A stretch of 61,111 nt of DNA from Rhodospirillaceae bacterium (GCA_002696205.1 NZRL01000144.1:1-61111), one strand, 5' to 3'. Positions 1-8,486 are shown, numbered from the stretch's first letter. The notes: generated by a model not told the origin, from the letters alone. A program made the numbers and translations.

Positions 1-238
1 CGTTGGCGGTCATCGCGTCGGTGACCGGGCGGTCGAGGGCGCCGGGGCCTTCCGTGCCGATCATGCGCACGATGTCGCGTTCGGACAGGATGCCGGAAAT
101 GGTCGCGCCGTCGTCGGAAACGACGACCGCGCCGATCCGGGCCTCGGCCAGCATCCGGGCGGCCTCGGAAATTTTCGCGCCGGGGCTGATGGTGGTGACG
201 GCGTTGCCTTTTCCTTCAAGGATATGCTTCACGTTCAT
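1..238 (-). CDS. CBS-domain protein (C-terminus cut off by window edge)
   Basis: Only the first 79 codons are in the window; the gene runs off the left edge. It starts at an ATG at 236-238 on the minus strand (MNVKHILEGKGN). The visible part matches one CBS repeat, with the segments TISPGAKISEAARML, IGAVVVSD and GILSERDIVR that fold into the usual beta-alpha-beta-beta-alpha unit. Small CBS-pair proteins bind adenine nucleotides and usually act as energy or redox sensors in the cytoplasm. A second CBS motif would be expected just outside the window, and its start (VTDAM) is visible at the edge. Confidence 0.85.
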   Translation of the reverse strand, partial: MNVKHILEGKGNAVTTISPGAKISEAARMLAEARIGAVVVSDDGATISGILSERDIVRMIGTEGPGALDRPVTDAMTAN

Positions 239-353
239 AATTGCGTCTCCCGTCTGTTCGCCGCCGTGCGCTCTCTTTTCCGGAGCCGTTCAGGAGGCCG
301 ATTTCGCCCAGTATAAAGCAAATCAGGGGTTTCTGATACGCGCGCGCGGCCCC

Positions 354-566
354 TTATTCCGACAGGCCGGCCTGCAGGCAGGTCGCGGTGATCTCCGGGG
401 CGACCCGGGTCATGCCGCTGGGATGGTCGGGATTGGTGCGGTCCAACTGCAATTCGATGACGGCCTTGCGCAGCCCGGCCTCGCAGAGGCCCTGGGTGTC
501 GAAGGTGACCTGCGTCGTCTGGACCTGGCCTCCCCACATGATCAGCAAGACGAGAACCCAGTTCAT
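354..566 (-). CDS. Small hypothetical protein with hydrophobic N-terminus
   Basis: This is a 70-residue reading frame with a good ribosome binding site (GGAG a few bases before the ATG at 564-566). The first ten residues (MNWVLVLLIM) are strongly hydrophobic, and the rest is polar with two cysteines (C28 and C63). It may be a small secreted or membrane-tethered protein with a disulfide. It lies between the CBS gene and the glutathione transferase gene, all three on the minus strand. I do not recognise a family. Confidence 0.6.
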   Translation of the reverse strand: MNWVLVLLIMWGGQVQTTQVTFDTQGLCEAGLRKAVIELQLDRTNPDHPSGMTRVAPEITATCLQAGLSE

Positions 567-603
567 GGCAATCTCCTTCGGTTGCGATGCGGCGGCCCGC
601 CGG

Positions 604-1227
604 TCAGGAAAAGTCCCGCTGTGTGATCGGAACGTAGCCCGGAATTTCCCGGAACCGGCCGATCCAGCCGGTGATGTTCGGGTAGGCATCCAATTCGTAT
701 CCGCCTTCGGGCGCGACGTGGGCATAGCCGTAGAGCGCGATATCGGCGATGGTCGGCCCGTCGCCGACCAGCCAGGGACCCGCCGCCAGGCCTTTTTCCA
801 GGACCGCCAGCGCCGCATGGCCCTGGGTCAGTTTGTCCGGCAGTTGGGCCTGTTGCACCTCGCTTAAAGGTTCTTCCTGCTCGGTCAGCCAGAAACGCCG
901 CACGGCGACGGTCGGCTCCAGGGTGTATTGTTCGAAGAACATCCATTGCAGGACCTTGGCCCGGGCCCAGGCATCGTCCGGCAGGAAGGCCGTGCCCTGG
1001 GCCAGGAAATTCAGGATCGCACCGGATTCCGACAGGCATTCTCCATCCGCCAATTCGAGCACGGGAATGCGGCCGTTTGGGTTCAACCGATCGAGAAATT
1101 CGGCTGTGCGGGTCTCGCCCTTGGTGATGTCGTATTCACGAAGCGTGAACGGCAGCCCGAGGAACCGAAGCAGCAATCGGCATTTGTAGCCGTTGCCGGA
1201 CGGCAGGAAATCATGCAGCGTGAACAT
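604..1227 (-). CDS. Glutathione S-transferase family protein
   Basis: The 207-residue protein has the GST layout. The N-terminal thioredoxin-like domain begins MFTLHDFLPSGNGYK and contains the glutathione-site segment RIPVLEL followed by LSESGAIL. The helical C-terminal domain includes the N-capping segment PTIADIALYGYAH. GSTs conjugate or reduce electrophiles with glutathione in the cytoplasm. The start at 1227 was chosen because the fold begins there, although the frame extends further upstream. Upstream sequence overlaps the divergent ankyrin gene's leader. Substrate cannot be told. Confidence 0.9.
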   Translation of the reverse strand: MFTLHDFLPSGNGYKCRLLLRFLGLPFTLREYDITKGETRTAEFLDRLNPNGRIPVLELADGECLSESGAILNFLAQGTAFLPDDAWARAKVLQWMFFEQYTLEPTVAVRRFWLTEQEEPLSEVQQAQLPDKLTQGHAALAVLEKGLAAGPWLVGDGPTIADIALYGYAHVAPEGGYELDAYPNITGWIGRFREIPGYVPITQRDFS

Positions 1228-1279
1228 GGTTTCGAGCCTATCCCGAGGCGGAAATCTCGGCAAACGAAGAAGCGTCATT

Positions 1280-1783
1280 GTGCGATCTATTTTTCTCATG
1301 GCTCTGGTCGCCGTTTGGGCCGCCGCGTTTGCGGCGGGCCCGGCCAAGGCGTTCGACCTGCCGGCAACGCAGACGACGCAGGATTTGATCCGGGCGGCGG
1401 CGGCCGGGGACGGGCCCCGTGTCGCGGCCTTGCTTCAGGCCGGGGCCGATCCCAACGTGGTCGACGCGACCTGGACCGCACCCTTGCACCATGCGGCGCG
1501 GCTGGGCCGTCTGGACCTCACGCGGGTGCTGGTTCGGGCGGGGGCGCGGTTGGATTGGCGGGATGCGGCGGGGGTGTCGGCGCTGATCCTGGCGGCGGCC
1601 GGCAACCATTTTCCGGTCGCCGAATACCTGATCCGGGCCGGTGCCGATCCGATGGTCGAGGACGGCAAAGGCAGGCGGGCACTGGACTACGCGCTTAAAC
1701 GCGGTAAAAATGATGGCCTCGCCCGCATGCTACGCCGGGCGGAGGTCAACCGGCCCACCAAGAAAAGCAAGACCGGGACTTGA
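1280..1783 (+). CDS. Exported ankyrin-repeat protein
   Basis: About 167 residues. A signal peptide (hydrophobic run LMALVAVWAAAFAA ending AKA) is followed by three to four ankyrin repeats, seen as the recurring pattern AAAxGDxxRVxxLLQAGADPN, then APLHHAARLGRLDL, SALILAAAGNHFPVAEYLI and a final repeat. Ankyrin repeats bind other proteins; a signal peptide puts this one in the periplasm. The start is uncertain: GTG at 1280 gives the best signal peptide, and ATG at 1298 or 1226 is possible. The C-terminus is lysine-rich. No catalytic domain is present. Confidence 0.8.
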   Translation: MRSIFLMALVAVWAAAFAAGPAKAFDLPATQTTQDLIRAAAAGDGPRVAALLQAGADPNVVDATWTAPLHHAARLGRLDLTRVLVRAGARLDWRDAAGVSALILAAAGNHFPVAEYLIRAGADPMVEDGKGRRALDYALKRGKNDGLARMLRRAEVNRPTKKSKTGT

Positions 1784-1810
1784 TCGGTTTTAACACGGGA
1801 GGCCACATCC

Positions 1811-2683
1811 ATGAGCCGCACTACGCCTATCGAACTTCAAACGCTGACCGGCACGATCGGTGTCCAGGTCACCGGGGTCGACCTGTCCCAGGACCTCGAC
1901 AGCGAAACTTTTTCCGCCATCACCAAGGCCCTGCATGATCATCTCGTCCTGGTCTTTCCCGGCCAGGACCTGACGCCGGCGCAGCAGAGCGCGTTTTCCA
2001 AGCGCTTCGGCCCGGCCGAGCCCCATCCCTACGGGGCGCGCGAAGGCGTCAACAACGAAAACCCCGAAGTCATCGTCCTGGAAACCAAGCCGGGCCGCCG
2101 GGGGGCGCGCAACGATTTCTGGCATTCGGACATTTCCGCGTCCGAACGGCCGCCGGCCCTGTCGTTCCTGCATGCGCGGATCATCACGCCGGGCCGCGGC
2201 GACACCATGTTCTGCAACATGTACCGGGCCTTCGAGACCCTGTCGCCGGGGATGCAGCGGATGCTGCTCGGCATGGATGCCATGCATACGCCGGACGCCA
2301 TTCGCCAGCGCAACCTTGCCGAACCGGACACGGACTCGCCGCAAATTCCGGCGGGCCTGAAATCGTTCCGCCATCCGGCGATCCGCACCCATCCGGAAAC
2401 CGGGCGCGATGCGCTGTTCGTCAATTCCTTCTTCACCTCCAACTTCGCCGACATGACGGTCGAGGAAAGCCGGCCCTTGTTGGACTACCTGATGCGCCAT
2501 GCGACGGAGCCGGAAAACGTCTATCGCCATCATTGGACGGCCGGCGACGTGGTGATGTGGGACAACCGCGCGACCATGCATTACGCGGTCCGCGATTACA
2601 GCGAGAGCGAACCCCGCCGCATGCACCGCACGACGGCGGGCGGAGACGCGCCGTTCCTGCAGCAGCGGGCGACGGCGGCCTAG
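1811..2683 (+). CDS. TauD/TfdA-family Fe(II)/2-oxoglutarate dioxygenase
   Basis: The 290-residue protein matches the TauD/TfdA family in length and motifs. It has the iron-binding HxD pair in FWHSD and the distal histidine in NRATMHYAV, followed by the arginine-rich 2-oxoglutarate site near the C-terminus (EPRRMHR). Family members hydroxylate sulfonates, aryloxy acids or amino acids using 2-oxoglutarate and oxygen, often to free sulfite. The N-terminal segment (GVQVTGVDLSQDLD) is also typical. Specific substrate is unknown, and no sulfonate transporter sits nearby. A hairpin that could terminate the transcript follows. Confidence 0.92.
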   Translation: MSRTTPIELQTLTGTIGVQVTGVDLSQDLDSETFSAITKALHDHLVLVFPGQDLTPAQQSAFSKRFGPAEPHPYGAREGVNNENPEVIVLETKPGRRGARNDFWHSDISASERPPALSFLHARIITPGRGDTMFCNMYRAFETLSPGMQRMLLGMDAMHTPDAIRQRNLAEPDTDSPQIPAGLKSFRHPAIRTHPETGRDALFVNSFFTSNFADMTVEESRPLLDYLMRHATEPENVYRHHWTAGDVVMWDNRATMHYAVRDYSESEPRRMHRTTAGGDAPFLQQRATAA

Positions 2684-2727
2684 GGCCCCCGTTTCCGTTT
2701 CGCGTTTCCGTCTCGATTGAAAGAGCC

Positions 2728-2766
2728 AGCGCCCGTCGGGGAAACCCGGCGGGCGTTGCTGTTTTG
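2728..2766 (+). terminator. Candidate Rho-independent terminator after the TauD-type gene
   Basis: A 13-bp stem (2728-2740 with 2745-2757, two or three G-T pairs) closes a GAAA loop and is followed by a short T-run (GTTTTG). It lies between two convergent genes and may serve both. The T-run is weak. Confidence 0.6.
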
Positions 2767-2777
2767 TCAGGCGCGGT

Positions 2778-3329
2778 TCAGCCCGTCATCGACGATGCGT
2801 CGAGCGGCCCGAAGACTTCGTCGAAGAAGGCCGTCAATTGGGCATCCGGATTGACGTGTTCGAACTTGTAGATGCCGATGCCGTTGGTCACCTGATCGCC
2901 CGTTTCGGAACAGGGCAGGCGCAGGACCACGGCGCGGCCCCGGTATCCGGCCAGGGTTTCGAATTGTTTGACCTCGCAATGGGGAATGCGTTCGTACAGC
3001 AACCGGCCGCAGCCGCCGCGCGCGCTGAGTCCCATGGTCTTGGGCGGGACCTCGACCGGGGAGCGGCCGGTGTAGTCGGCGCCGAAGGCGGTCGTCAGGC
3101 CGGTGCCCCAGAAACGGTAAACGGAGGACAGCGGTTCGGCCGTGATATCGGTGACGTTGACGAAGGGAATGGTGTCGGGCTGCAGGTCGTTGAGGGCGAA
3201 ATCGGACCACTTCGGGGCCCAGCGGTCGCCTTTGACCTGATGCCAGTAATCCAGGACCGCACGGTGGTACGGCAACAGGTTGTTTCCCGCTTCGAGGAAC
3301 GTCGACTTGATGCTGATGCTGGCGCCCAT
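2778..3329 (-). CDS. PAS-like domain protein (PAS_5 type)
   Basis: About 183 residues. The central region (DLQPDTIPFVNVTDI, VYRFWGTGLTTAFGADYTGRS, CEVKQFETLAGYRG) follows the pattern of the alphaproteobacterial PAS_5 family: a lone PAS-like fold with a VYRxxGT core and a small C-terminal extension. These proteins have no output domain and their role is unknown. The start at 3329 follows a good GGGAGAA ribosome binding site; an in-frame start further upstream would add 15 residues. It is convergent with the TauD-type gene and divergent from the arsR-like gene. Confidence 0.7.
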   Translation of the reverse strand: MGASISIKSTFLEAGNNLLPYHRAVLDYWHQVKGDRWAPKWSDFALNDLQPDTIPFVNVTDITAEPLSSVYRFWGTGLTTAFGADYTGRSPVEVPPKTMGLSARGGCGRLLYERIPHCEVKQFETLAGYRGRAVVLRLPCSETGDQVTNGIGIYKFEHVNPDAQLTAFFDEVFGPLDASSMTG

Positions 3330-3431
3330 TTCGGGGGTTCTCCCATGCCGGCCGATTTTTAATGCTGCGGCCAATCCAACAGAAGGATTCTGCCATTTCT
3401 TGCCGGCCCGATAAATCGTCCAAACGTCATA

Positions 3432-3447
3432 GTCTCATTTTTGAGAC
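3432..3447. promoter_or_regulatory. Inverted repeat upstream of the arsR-like gene
   Basis: A perfect 6-bp inverted repeat, GTCTCA-TTTT-TGAGAC, lies about 80 bp before the ArsR-family start codon. It could be a regulator binding site or a small hairpin. It is close to a second inverted repeat at 3463-3486. Confidence 0.4.
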
Positions 3448-3462
3448 ATCTGCAGGCTTCTT

Positions 3463-3486
3463 ATATTTCGATAATTCTAGAAATAT
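3463..3486. promoter_or_regulatory. Candidate ArsR operator
   Basis: A perfect inverted repeat with 7-bp arms (ATATTTC and GAAATAT around a 10-bp A+T-rich spacer) lies 37 bp upstream of the ArsR-family start. ArsR/SmtB repressors typically bind imperfect 12-2-12 A+T-rich palindromes overlapping their own promoters, so this is the likely autoregulatory operator. Confidence 0.55.
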
Positions 3487-3523
3487 CGTTGCAAAGGTCG
3501 GGAAGGCGTTTTATCCTCCCGCC

Positions 3524-3853
3524 ATGGATACGGAACAAGCCGCCACACAACTGGCCGAACTGGGCAACGCTCACCGGCTCGAAGCCTACCGTTTGCTGGT
3601 CAAGGCCGGGGAGGACGGGCTCAGCGTCGGTGAGATTCAGGCGCTGCTCGACATTCCCGGATCGACCCTGTCGCATCACATCTCGCGATTGGTCTGGGCC
3701 GGATTGGTCGAACAATCGCGCGAAGGCCGCAGCCTGCGGTGCCGCGCCAATTTCGCCGCCATGCACGGCCTGATCGGGTTTCTCGCCGACGAATGCTGTA
3801 GCGGCGTGACCGCGACATGCGACGTCCCTCCGGCCAGAACGGCGAAAGCCTGA
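3524..3853 (+). CDS. ArsR-family transcriptional repressor
   Basis: A 109-residue winged-helix protein. The helix-turn-helix is in the segment SVGEIQALLDIPGSTLSHHISRL, and the wing follows (REGRSLRCRANF). The C-terminus carries vicinal cysteines (ECCSG) and another cysteine in ATCDVP, a plausible As(III)-type ligand set, although ArsR family members use varied cysteine positions. The ATG at 3524 begins the conserved fold. It lies 36 bp upstream of an ArsP-like permease, so the two form a likely metalloid-responsive operon under the palindrome at 3463-3486. Confidence 0.88.
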   Translation: MDTEQAATQLAELGNAHRLEAYRLLVKAGEDGLSVGEIQALLDIPGSTLSHHISRLVWAGLVEQSREGRSLRCRANFAAMHGLIGFLADECCSGVTATCDVPPARTAKA

Positions 3854-3889
3854 CGGCCAACCGGGACGTCATTCAAGAAAGATACGGAC

Positions 3890-4966
3890 ATGAGCGATAC
3901 CACCCTGCCGCCCCTGCAAACCCCCGTCGAAGACATCACGCCGCCGGACCGTTCCGGCCTGTGGGCGCGGGCGAAACGTATCGACCGGGTGTTGGTCGTC
4001 ATTCTGGCGCTGCTTGCTGTTCTGGCCGCCCTCAATTGGGCGCAGGCGCAGACCTCGGTCGGTTTCGCCGCCGATGCGCTGTGGTCCATCGCGCCGTTCT
4101 TCCTGTTGTCCGTTCTGGCCGCCGCCTGGACCAAGGCGACGGGCCTGGACCGCCAGATCGCCCGGGTCTTCGACAGCCGCCCCCTGACGGCGGTGTTCCT
4201 GGCCGCATTGTTCGGTGCGTTCTCGCCGTTCTGTTCCTGTGGCGTCGTGCCGATCATCGCCGGATTGCTGGGCGCCGGGGTGCCGTTGGCCCCGGTGATG
4301 GCGTTCTGGATCGCCTCGCCCCTGATGGATCCGCAGATTTTCCTTTTGATGGCGGCCGTCTTCGGTCTGCCGTTCACGGTGTTCAAGGCCGCCGCCGCCG
4401 TGGTCATGGGCTTGGGGGCGGGCTATGCCACTCATATCCTGGTCGGGCGCGGCGCCTTCGCCGATCCCTTGAAGGGCATCGTCAATTCCTGCTGTGGTGC
4501 CCGCAAGAAAGCCTTGGAAGGAACCCCGGTCGAATGGGGGTTCTGGCGCGATGAAAACCGCCGCGCCCTGTTCCGCGAGGAAAGCCAGGCGACCGGATGG
4601 TTCCTGTTGAAATGGCTGACTCTGGCCTTCCTGATCGAAAGCCTGATGGTTGCCTATATTCCGGCGGATCAGGTCGGCCGTTGGCTCGGCGGGGGCGAAT
4701 GGTGGGTGATCCCGGCCAGCGTGCTGGTCGGTGTGCCGGCATACCTCAACGGGTTCGCGGCGATCCCCACGGTCGACGGCCTGATGGACCTGGGCATGGC
4801 CCCTGGCCCGGCCATGGCCTTCATGATCGCCGGTGGTGTCACCTCGATCCCCGCCGCCATGGCGGTTTGGGCCCTGGTCAAGCGGGGGACGTTCATCTGG
4901 TACGTTGTGCTGGGGCTGACGGGCTCGTTGGCCGCCGGGTTGCTGGCCCAGGCCGTTCTCGGCTGA
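3890..4966 (+). CDS. ArsP/UPF0718-family permease
   Basis: A 358-residue membrane protein with about eight hydrophobic segments. It shows the FSPFCSCGVVP signature of the DUF318/UPF0718 permeases and a second half-repeat with the pattern GVPAYLNGFAAIP. ArsP members export trivalent organoarsenicals across the inner membrane. A middle cytoplasmic loop holds NSCCGARKK, another cysteine pair that may bind metalloid. The gene directly follows the ArsR-family regulator, which supports a metalloid-resistance role. Other UPF0718 members have no known substrate. Confidence 0.85.
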   Translation: MSDTTLPPLQTPVEDITPPDRSGLWARAKRIDRVLVVILALLAVLAALNWAQAQTSVGFAADALWSIAPFFLLSVLAAAWTKATGLDRQIARVFDSRPLTAVFLAALFGAFSPFCSCGVVPIIAGLLGAGVPLAPVMAFWIASPLMDPQIFLLMAAVFGLPFTVFKAAAAVVMGLGAGYATHILVGRGAFADPLKGIVNSCCGARKKALEGTPVEWGFWRDENRRALFREESQATGWFLLKWLTLAFLIESLMVAYIPADQVGRWLGGGEWWVIPASVLVGVPAYLNGFAAIPTVDGLMDLGMAPGPAMAFMIAGGVTSIPAAMAVWALVKRGTFIWYVVLGLTGSLAAGLLAQAVLG

Positions 4967-5093
4967 TCGGGGAGCCGGGCGCTGCCCGACGCCTGCCCGG
5001 CCTAGGCCCAAAGGCAGGGTTGCGGTGCCTCTGGCCGCAAGGCACTCTGGCCTTGGCCGGAACGTGCCGGCCGATGTCCCGGAGGATACGTTC

Positions 5094-5327
5094 ATGGCCA
5101 GCGCAGACGCCAAGAAGACCGTCGCCGCCATTTCTTTCCACGACAACAAGAACCTGTCGATCGATATCGAAGACGTGGTCGGCATCGATATCGGCACGCC
5201 GCAGGAACTGACGCCCGGCGTGTGGTTCGTCGATATGATCATCCGCTCGGACACGGGCAACGTGTCCTTGCAGTTGACGTCCGACAGTCTGGAAAAGCTC
5301 AAGACGATCCAATCCACCGACCGCTGA
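5094..5327 (+). CDS. Small conserved-looking hypothetical protein
   Basis: A 77-residue soluble protein preceded by a strong ribosome binding site (GGAGGAT). It is acidic in the middle (DIEDVVGIDIG) and has no cysteine, signal peptide or membrane segment. It sits downstream of the permease but 127 bp away, so co-transcription is uncertain. I do not recognise a family. Confidence 0.65.
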   Translation: MASADAKKTVAAISFHDNKNLSIDIEDVVGIDIGTPQELTPGVWFVDMIIRSDTGNVSLQLTSDSLEKLKTIQSTDR

Positions 5328-5392
5328 TGCGGCCGGTGGGGCTGGATGTCGAATTGAAGGGCTAGATCGGTGCCCGAAGGGCGGCCTGGACC

Positions 5393-5893
5393 TTAGGCCG
5401 GAACCAGCGGCGTGCGCTTGACGCCGTTCATGTTCATGGCCTCGATCCGGATCAGGCGGGTCTCGCTTTCGCGGTGCGGGCAGTGGACGGCGCCGACCTC
5501 ATAGACCCGGGCGTCGCCGGGAACCATGGTGTAGCTTTCGCGTTCCTTGACCTTGCCGGGCTTGTCGCCCTGCGGCGGCTCGACGATGTCGTATTCGGTC
5601 ATCGTGGTTTCGCCGAAAGCCTGGCCGTAAATCGCCCAGCCGGGGCCGTGATCGTGCGGATTGCCGGTTTTGGCGCCCTTGTAGACATGCGCCAGGATGC
5701 AGAAGCCCAAATCCGGATCTTCATAAATGATATTGCGTTCGCCTTCGGCGTTTTCGCCCAGATGGGTGTTGACGAAGTCTTTGTCTTTCAACGCCTTCTC
5801 GACCAGTTTGCGGGTTTCCTCCAACTGGACGGGGGTCTGGCCCTGGGACAGGACCTGTTTCATGTCGCTGGCGAGCGCATCGAGAGTGTACAT
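5393..5893 (-). CDS. Cupin-fold protein, cysteine-dioxygenase-like
   Basis: A 166-residue protein with a metal-binding cupin core. Motif 1 is HDHGPGWAIYGQAFGET, giving two histidines and a distal glutamate, and motif 2 ends with the histidine in VGAVHCPHRE. The helical N-terminus (about residues 1-50) and this motif spacing resemble the cysteine dioxygenase-like cupins that oxidise thiols using Fe(II) and oxygen. Substrate is unknown. It is divergent from the short-chain dehydrogenase gene at 5989. Confidence 0.75.
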   Translation of the reverse strand: MYTLDALASDMKQVLSQGQTPVQLEETRKLVEKALKDKDFVNTHLGENAEGERNIIYEDPDLGFCILAHVYKGAKTGNPHDHGPGWAIYGQAFGETTMTEYDIVEPPQGDKPGKVKERESYTMVPGDARVYEVGAVHCPHRESETRLIRIEAMNMNGVKRTPLVPA

Positions 5894-5933
5894 GCGGGTA
5901 TTCCTCCAAAATCTCCCTATTAGGTGGGTGATC

Positions 5934-5963
5934 TTATTCTATTAATCTATCACATTCGAATAA
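5934..5963. promoter_or_regulatory. A+T-rich divergent promoter region with inverted repeat
   Basis: The 95-bp gap between the cupin gene and the divergent dehydrogenase gene is unusually A+T-rich for this backbone. It holds an inverted repeat (TTATTC ... GAATAA, 6-bp arms, 18-bp spacer). Either gene's promoter or operator could be here; no -35/-10 pair is clear enough to assign. Confidence 0.35.
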
Positions 5964-5988
5964 ATGATCTGAATCAAGGAGACATCCC

Positions 5989-6774
5989 ATGACCTCGCAA
6001 CCCAAGTCCTCGGCTCATTCCCCAGCGTCCAAGATCGCCATCGTGACCGGCGCCGGTACCGGCGTCGGCCGGGCGGCCGCCCTGGCGCTGCTGGAAGACG
6101 GGTATTCCGTCACCTTGGCGGGCCGCCGCGCCGACGTGCTGGAGGAAACCAAGGAGATGGCCGGCGAGGCGGGGTCCCGCGCCCTGGTCCAGGCGACCGA
6201 CGTGACCGACCCGGCCCAGGTCGCCGCCATGTTCAAGGCCACGGTCGATGCCTTCGGCCGGGTCGATGTGATTTTCAACAACGCGGGCGCCAACGCGCCG
6301 GGCATCCTGCTGGAGGACCTGGCGGTCGAGGATTGGAAACGGGTCGTCGACGTCAACCTGTCCGGCGTCTTCTACTGCATTCAGGAAGCCTTCCGCGTGA
6401 TGAAGGCGCAAACGCCCATGGGCGGGCGGATCATCAATAACGGCTCGATCTCGGCCCATGCCCCCCGGCCCGATTCGATCCCCTATACGGCGACCAAGCA
6501 TGCGGTGACGGGCCTGACCAAGACGGCGGCGTTGGACGGGCGCAAGTACGACATCGCGGTCAGCCAGATCGATATCGGCAATGCCGTATCGCCGATGACC
6601 GCGCGCATGGCCGACGGCGTCAAACAGGCCGACGGGACGAAAAAGGCCGAACCGCGCATGCCCGCCGAAAACGTCGGCGAGGCCGTCGTCTTCATGGCCA
6701 ACCTGCCGATGGAGACGACGGTGCAGTTCATGACCATCCAGGCCACCAAGATGGCGTGGATCGGCCGGGGTTAA
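5989..6774 (+). CDS. Short-chain dehydrogenase/reductase (SDR)
   Basis: A 261-residue classical SDR. It has the nucleotide-binding motif [10 protein letters not shown] near residue 20, the NNAG motif, the catalytic serine in NNGSIS and the YTATK catalytic tyrosine-lysine pair. It oxidises or reduces a carbonyl/alcohol with NAD(P)(H). The ADxTD and AGRRADV segment after strand 2 suggests NADP(H) use. Substrate cannot be told. A ribosome binding site (AAGGAGA) precedes the ATG. Confidence 0.92.
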   Translation: MTSQPKSSAHSPASKIAIVTGAGTGVGRAAALALLEDGYSVTLAGRRADVLEETKEMAGEAGSRALVQATDVTDPAQVAAMFKATVDAFGRVDVIFNNAGANAPGILLEDLAVEDWKRVVDVNLSGVFYCIQEAFRVMKAQTPMGGRIINNGSISAHAPRPDSIPYTATKHAVTGLTKTAALDGRKYDIAVSQIDIGNAVSPMTARMADGVKQADGTKKAEPRMPAENVGEAVVFMANLPMETTVQFMTIQATKMAWIGRG

Positions 6775-6796
6775 CGCCCGGCAGCGGGCGAACGGC

Positions 6797-7345
6797 TTAA
6801 CGCATCACGACGCCGCAGGCGACTCGCTTGATGGCGCCGCCGACCGGCTTGGGCGCGTCGTCGTAAGCGGGGCCCAGGGCCTCGATGACGATGGCGTGAC
6901 CCTTGAGGTCCGCGGTTTTCAGGTGCGGCGCCACGGTCGGCGTGTAGGCCATGCCGTCATAATGAACGTAGAGGCCCGGCAGGTCGCCCTTGTGCGCTTG
7001 GGCGTCCTTGCCGTCTTTCTTGACGGTCGTAACGGGGCCGAGCGGCCCGCCTGCGGCCAAGGCCGGTACGGCCTCGCCGTTCTTCGTGCCGGCGGCGCAG
7101 CTGGCGTTCTCGTTGATGTGAAAACCGTGCAGGCCTTCGTGCAGGTGCATCAGCCGGGGGCGGATCGAAAGGCCGCCGTCGGTGTCTTCAAAGGCGATGG
7201 TGCCGATGTCCTTCCCGGGGCCGGAGGCGGCGGCAAGGTGCATGTCGACGGTGATCTGGGCCGCCTGGGCGGCATGTGCCGCGCCGGCGGTGCAGAGCGC
7301 CGCCACGCAAGCGGTGGCGAGCGCGAGGGTGCGAATATTCTGCAT
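6797..7345 (-). CDS. Exported Cu/Zn superoxide dismutase-like protein with missing metal ligands
   Basis: The 182-residue protein has a signal peptide (residues 1-25) and the Cu/Zn-SOD fold signature: GLHGFHINENASC (residues 71-83), GDLPGLYV (120-127) and the C-terminal RVACGVV, so the C83-C177 disulfide is kept. Only some metal ligands survive. H76, H118 and D121 are present, but the second copper His is N78, the bridging His position reads PLGP (P101), and the last copper His position reads E155 (VIEA). A dismutase reaction at a normal Cu/Zn site is therefore unlikely. It may be a structural or single-metal periplasmic relative. Confidence 0.8.
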   Translation of the reverse strand: MQNIRTLALATACVAALCTAGAAHAAQAAQITVDMHLAAASGPGKDIGTIAFEDTDGGLSIRPRLMHLHEGLHGFHINENASCAAGTKNGEAVPALAAGGPLGPVTTVKKDGKDAQAHKGDLPGLYVHYDGMAYTPTVAPHLKTADLKGHAIVIEALGPAYDDAPKPVGGAIKRVACGVVMR

Positions 7346-7464
7346 GATCTGTCTCCTGATTGGCCGCGCCCCGGCGGGGGCCGGTGCGCGGAAGCCTAAT
7401 CAAGCGCGGGGGCGTGGCCATTTTATGGCGAGAGACGGGCGGTTGCCGGGCGGGACCGCCGGGA

Positions 7465-8322
7465 TCAGGGCCCGAACGCGTCGAAATCGGCCTTGAAATC
7501 CGGGTGCCAGCGGGTCAGCGGCGGGCGGTTTTCGGTGATGTCATGGGTCGCCCAGAGCATGCGTTTGGCGTCCATTTCCGGGGTCACCTCGCCGTCGGGG
7601 CAGATGATGTAGAAGTCGCCCCGTTCAAGCGCGGCCAGCATGAAATCGACGACCTGGTCGGGCCACCAGGCGCCGTCGCGGTGCTCGCGGCCGCCCGTGG
7701 TCGTCATGCCGGGGACCAGCAGATGGGCGGTCACGGCGCCGCCGTCCGTGTTGCGCAATTCGTGTTGCAGCAGCTCCGTGTAGGATTTCACGGCGGCCTT
7801 GGCGACGTTGTAATGGGGGCGCCCCGGCGGATTGGTGATTCCCTGTTTTGATCCGACGTTGACGATCATCCCCGGCTTGCCCGATGCGGTCATCGTGGGG
7901 CCGAAGGCCTGACAGCCGTTGATCACGCCGAACAGGCCGACGTCGATGGTTCGCCGCCAGTTTTCGTGTTCATCCAGACAGCCGCCGGAATGGCGGGCGA
8001 CGGCGTTGTTCATGACCAGGGCGACGTCCTCGAAGGTGTCCAGCACGCGGTCCTTCAGCGCCGTCATGGCGGCCATGTCGGCGACGTCGCAGGCGGCGGA
8101 CATCACCCGCCCGCCCTGGGCGGCGGCGCGAACCTCTTCATGGGCGCGGTCCAGCGCGGTTTCGTCGATATCGGTCAGGCAGACGTGCATGCCGCGCGCG
8201 GCCAGGCGCTTGGCCGTGGCGAGGCCGATGCCCGAGGCGGCGCCGGTGACGACGGCGCCGCGTCCGGCGGCGATGATCCCGGCGAGTGCGAGGCGGGCGG
8301 CGGGCGGCGACGGTTCCGGCAT
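7465..8322 (-). CDS. Short-chain dehydrogenase/reductase (SDR)
   Basis: A 285-residue SDR. It has the cofactor motif TGAASGIGLA, the NNA segment (MNNAVARH), the serine-bearing strand (NVGSKQG) and the YxxxK catalytic pair (HYNVAKAA). The start at 8322 follows an AGGAGAG ribosome binding site. The C-terminal part (DAKRMLWATHDITENRPP) is not diagnostic of a subgroup. It lies tail-to-tail with nothing and is divergent from serA, so it may share a regulatory region with it. Substrate is unknown. Confidence 0.88.
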   Translation of the reverse strand: MPEPSPPAARLALAGIIAAGRGAVVTGAASGIGLATAKRLAARGMHVCLTDIDETALDRAHEEVRAAAQGGRVMSAACDVADMAAMTALKDRVLDTFEDVALVMNNAVARHSGGCLDEHENWRRTIDVGLFGVINGCQAFGPTMTASGKPGMIVNVGSKQGITNPPGRPHYNVAKAAVKSYTELLQHELRNTDGGAVTAHLLVPGMTTTGGREHRDGAWWPDQVVDFMLAALERGDFYIICPDGEVTPEMDAKRMLWATHDITENRPPLTRWHPDFKADFDAFGP

Positions 8323-8486
8323 GGTCGGTCTCTCCTGGCAGGTCTTCGCGGGATGCATGGCAGGTCTGCGCGCCGTTATATCATGAATACCCGGTTATCA
8401 CTTGCGCCGGGCCTCCGCCTCCGGCATTTTGCGCCGCAATATTCACCCTTTCTTCCTTCCAACAAAGTCGAGCCCAACACCGACCC

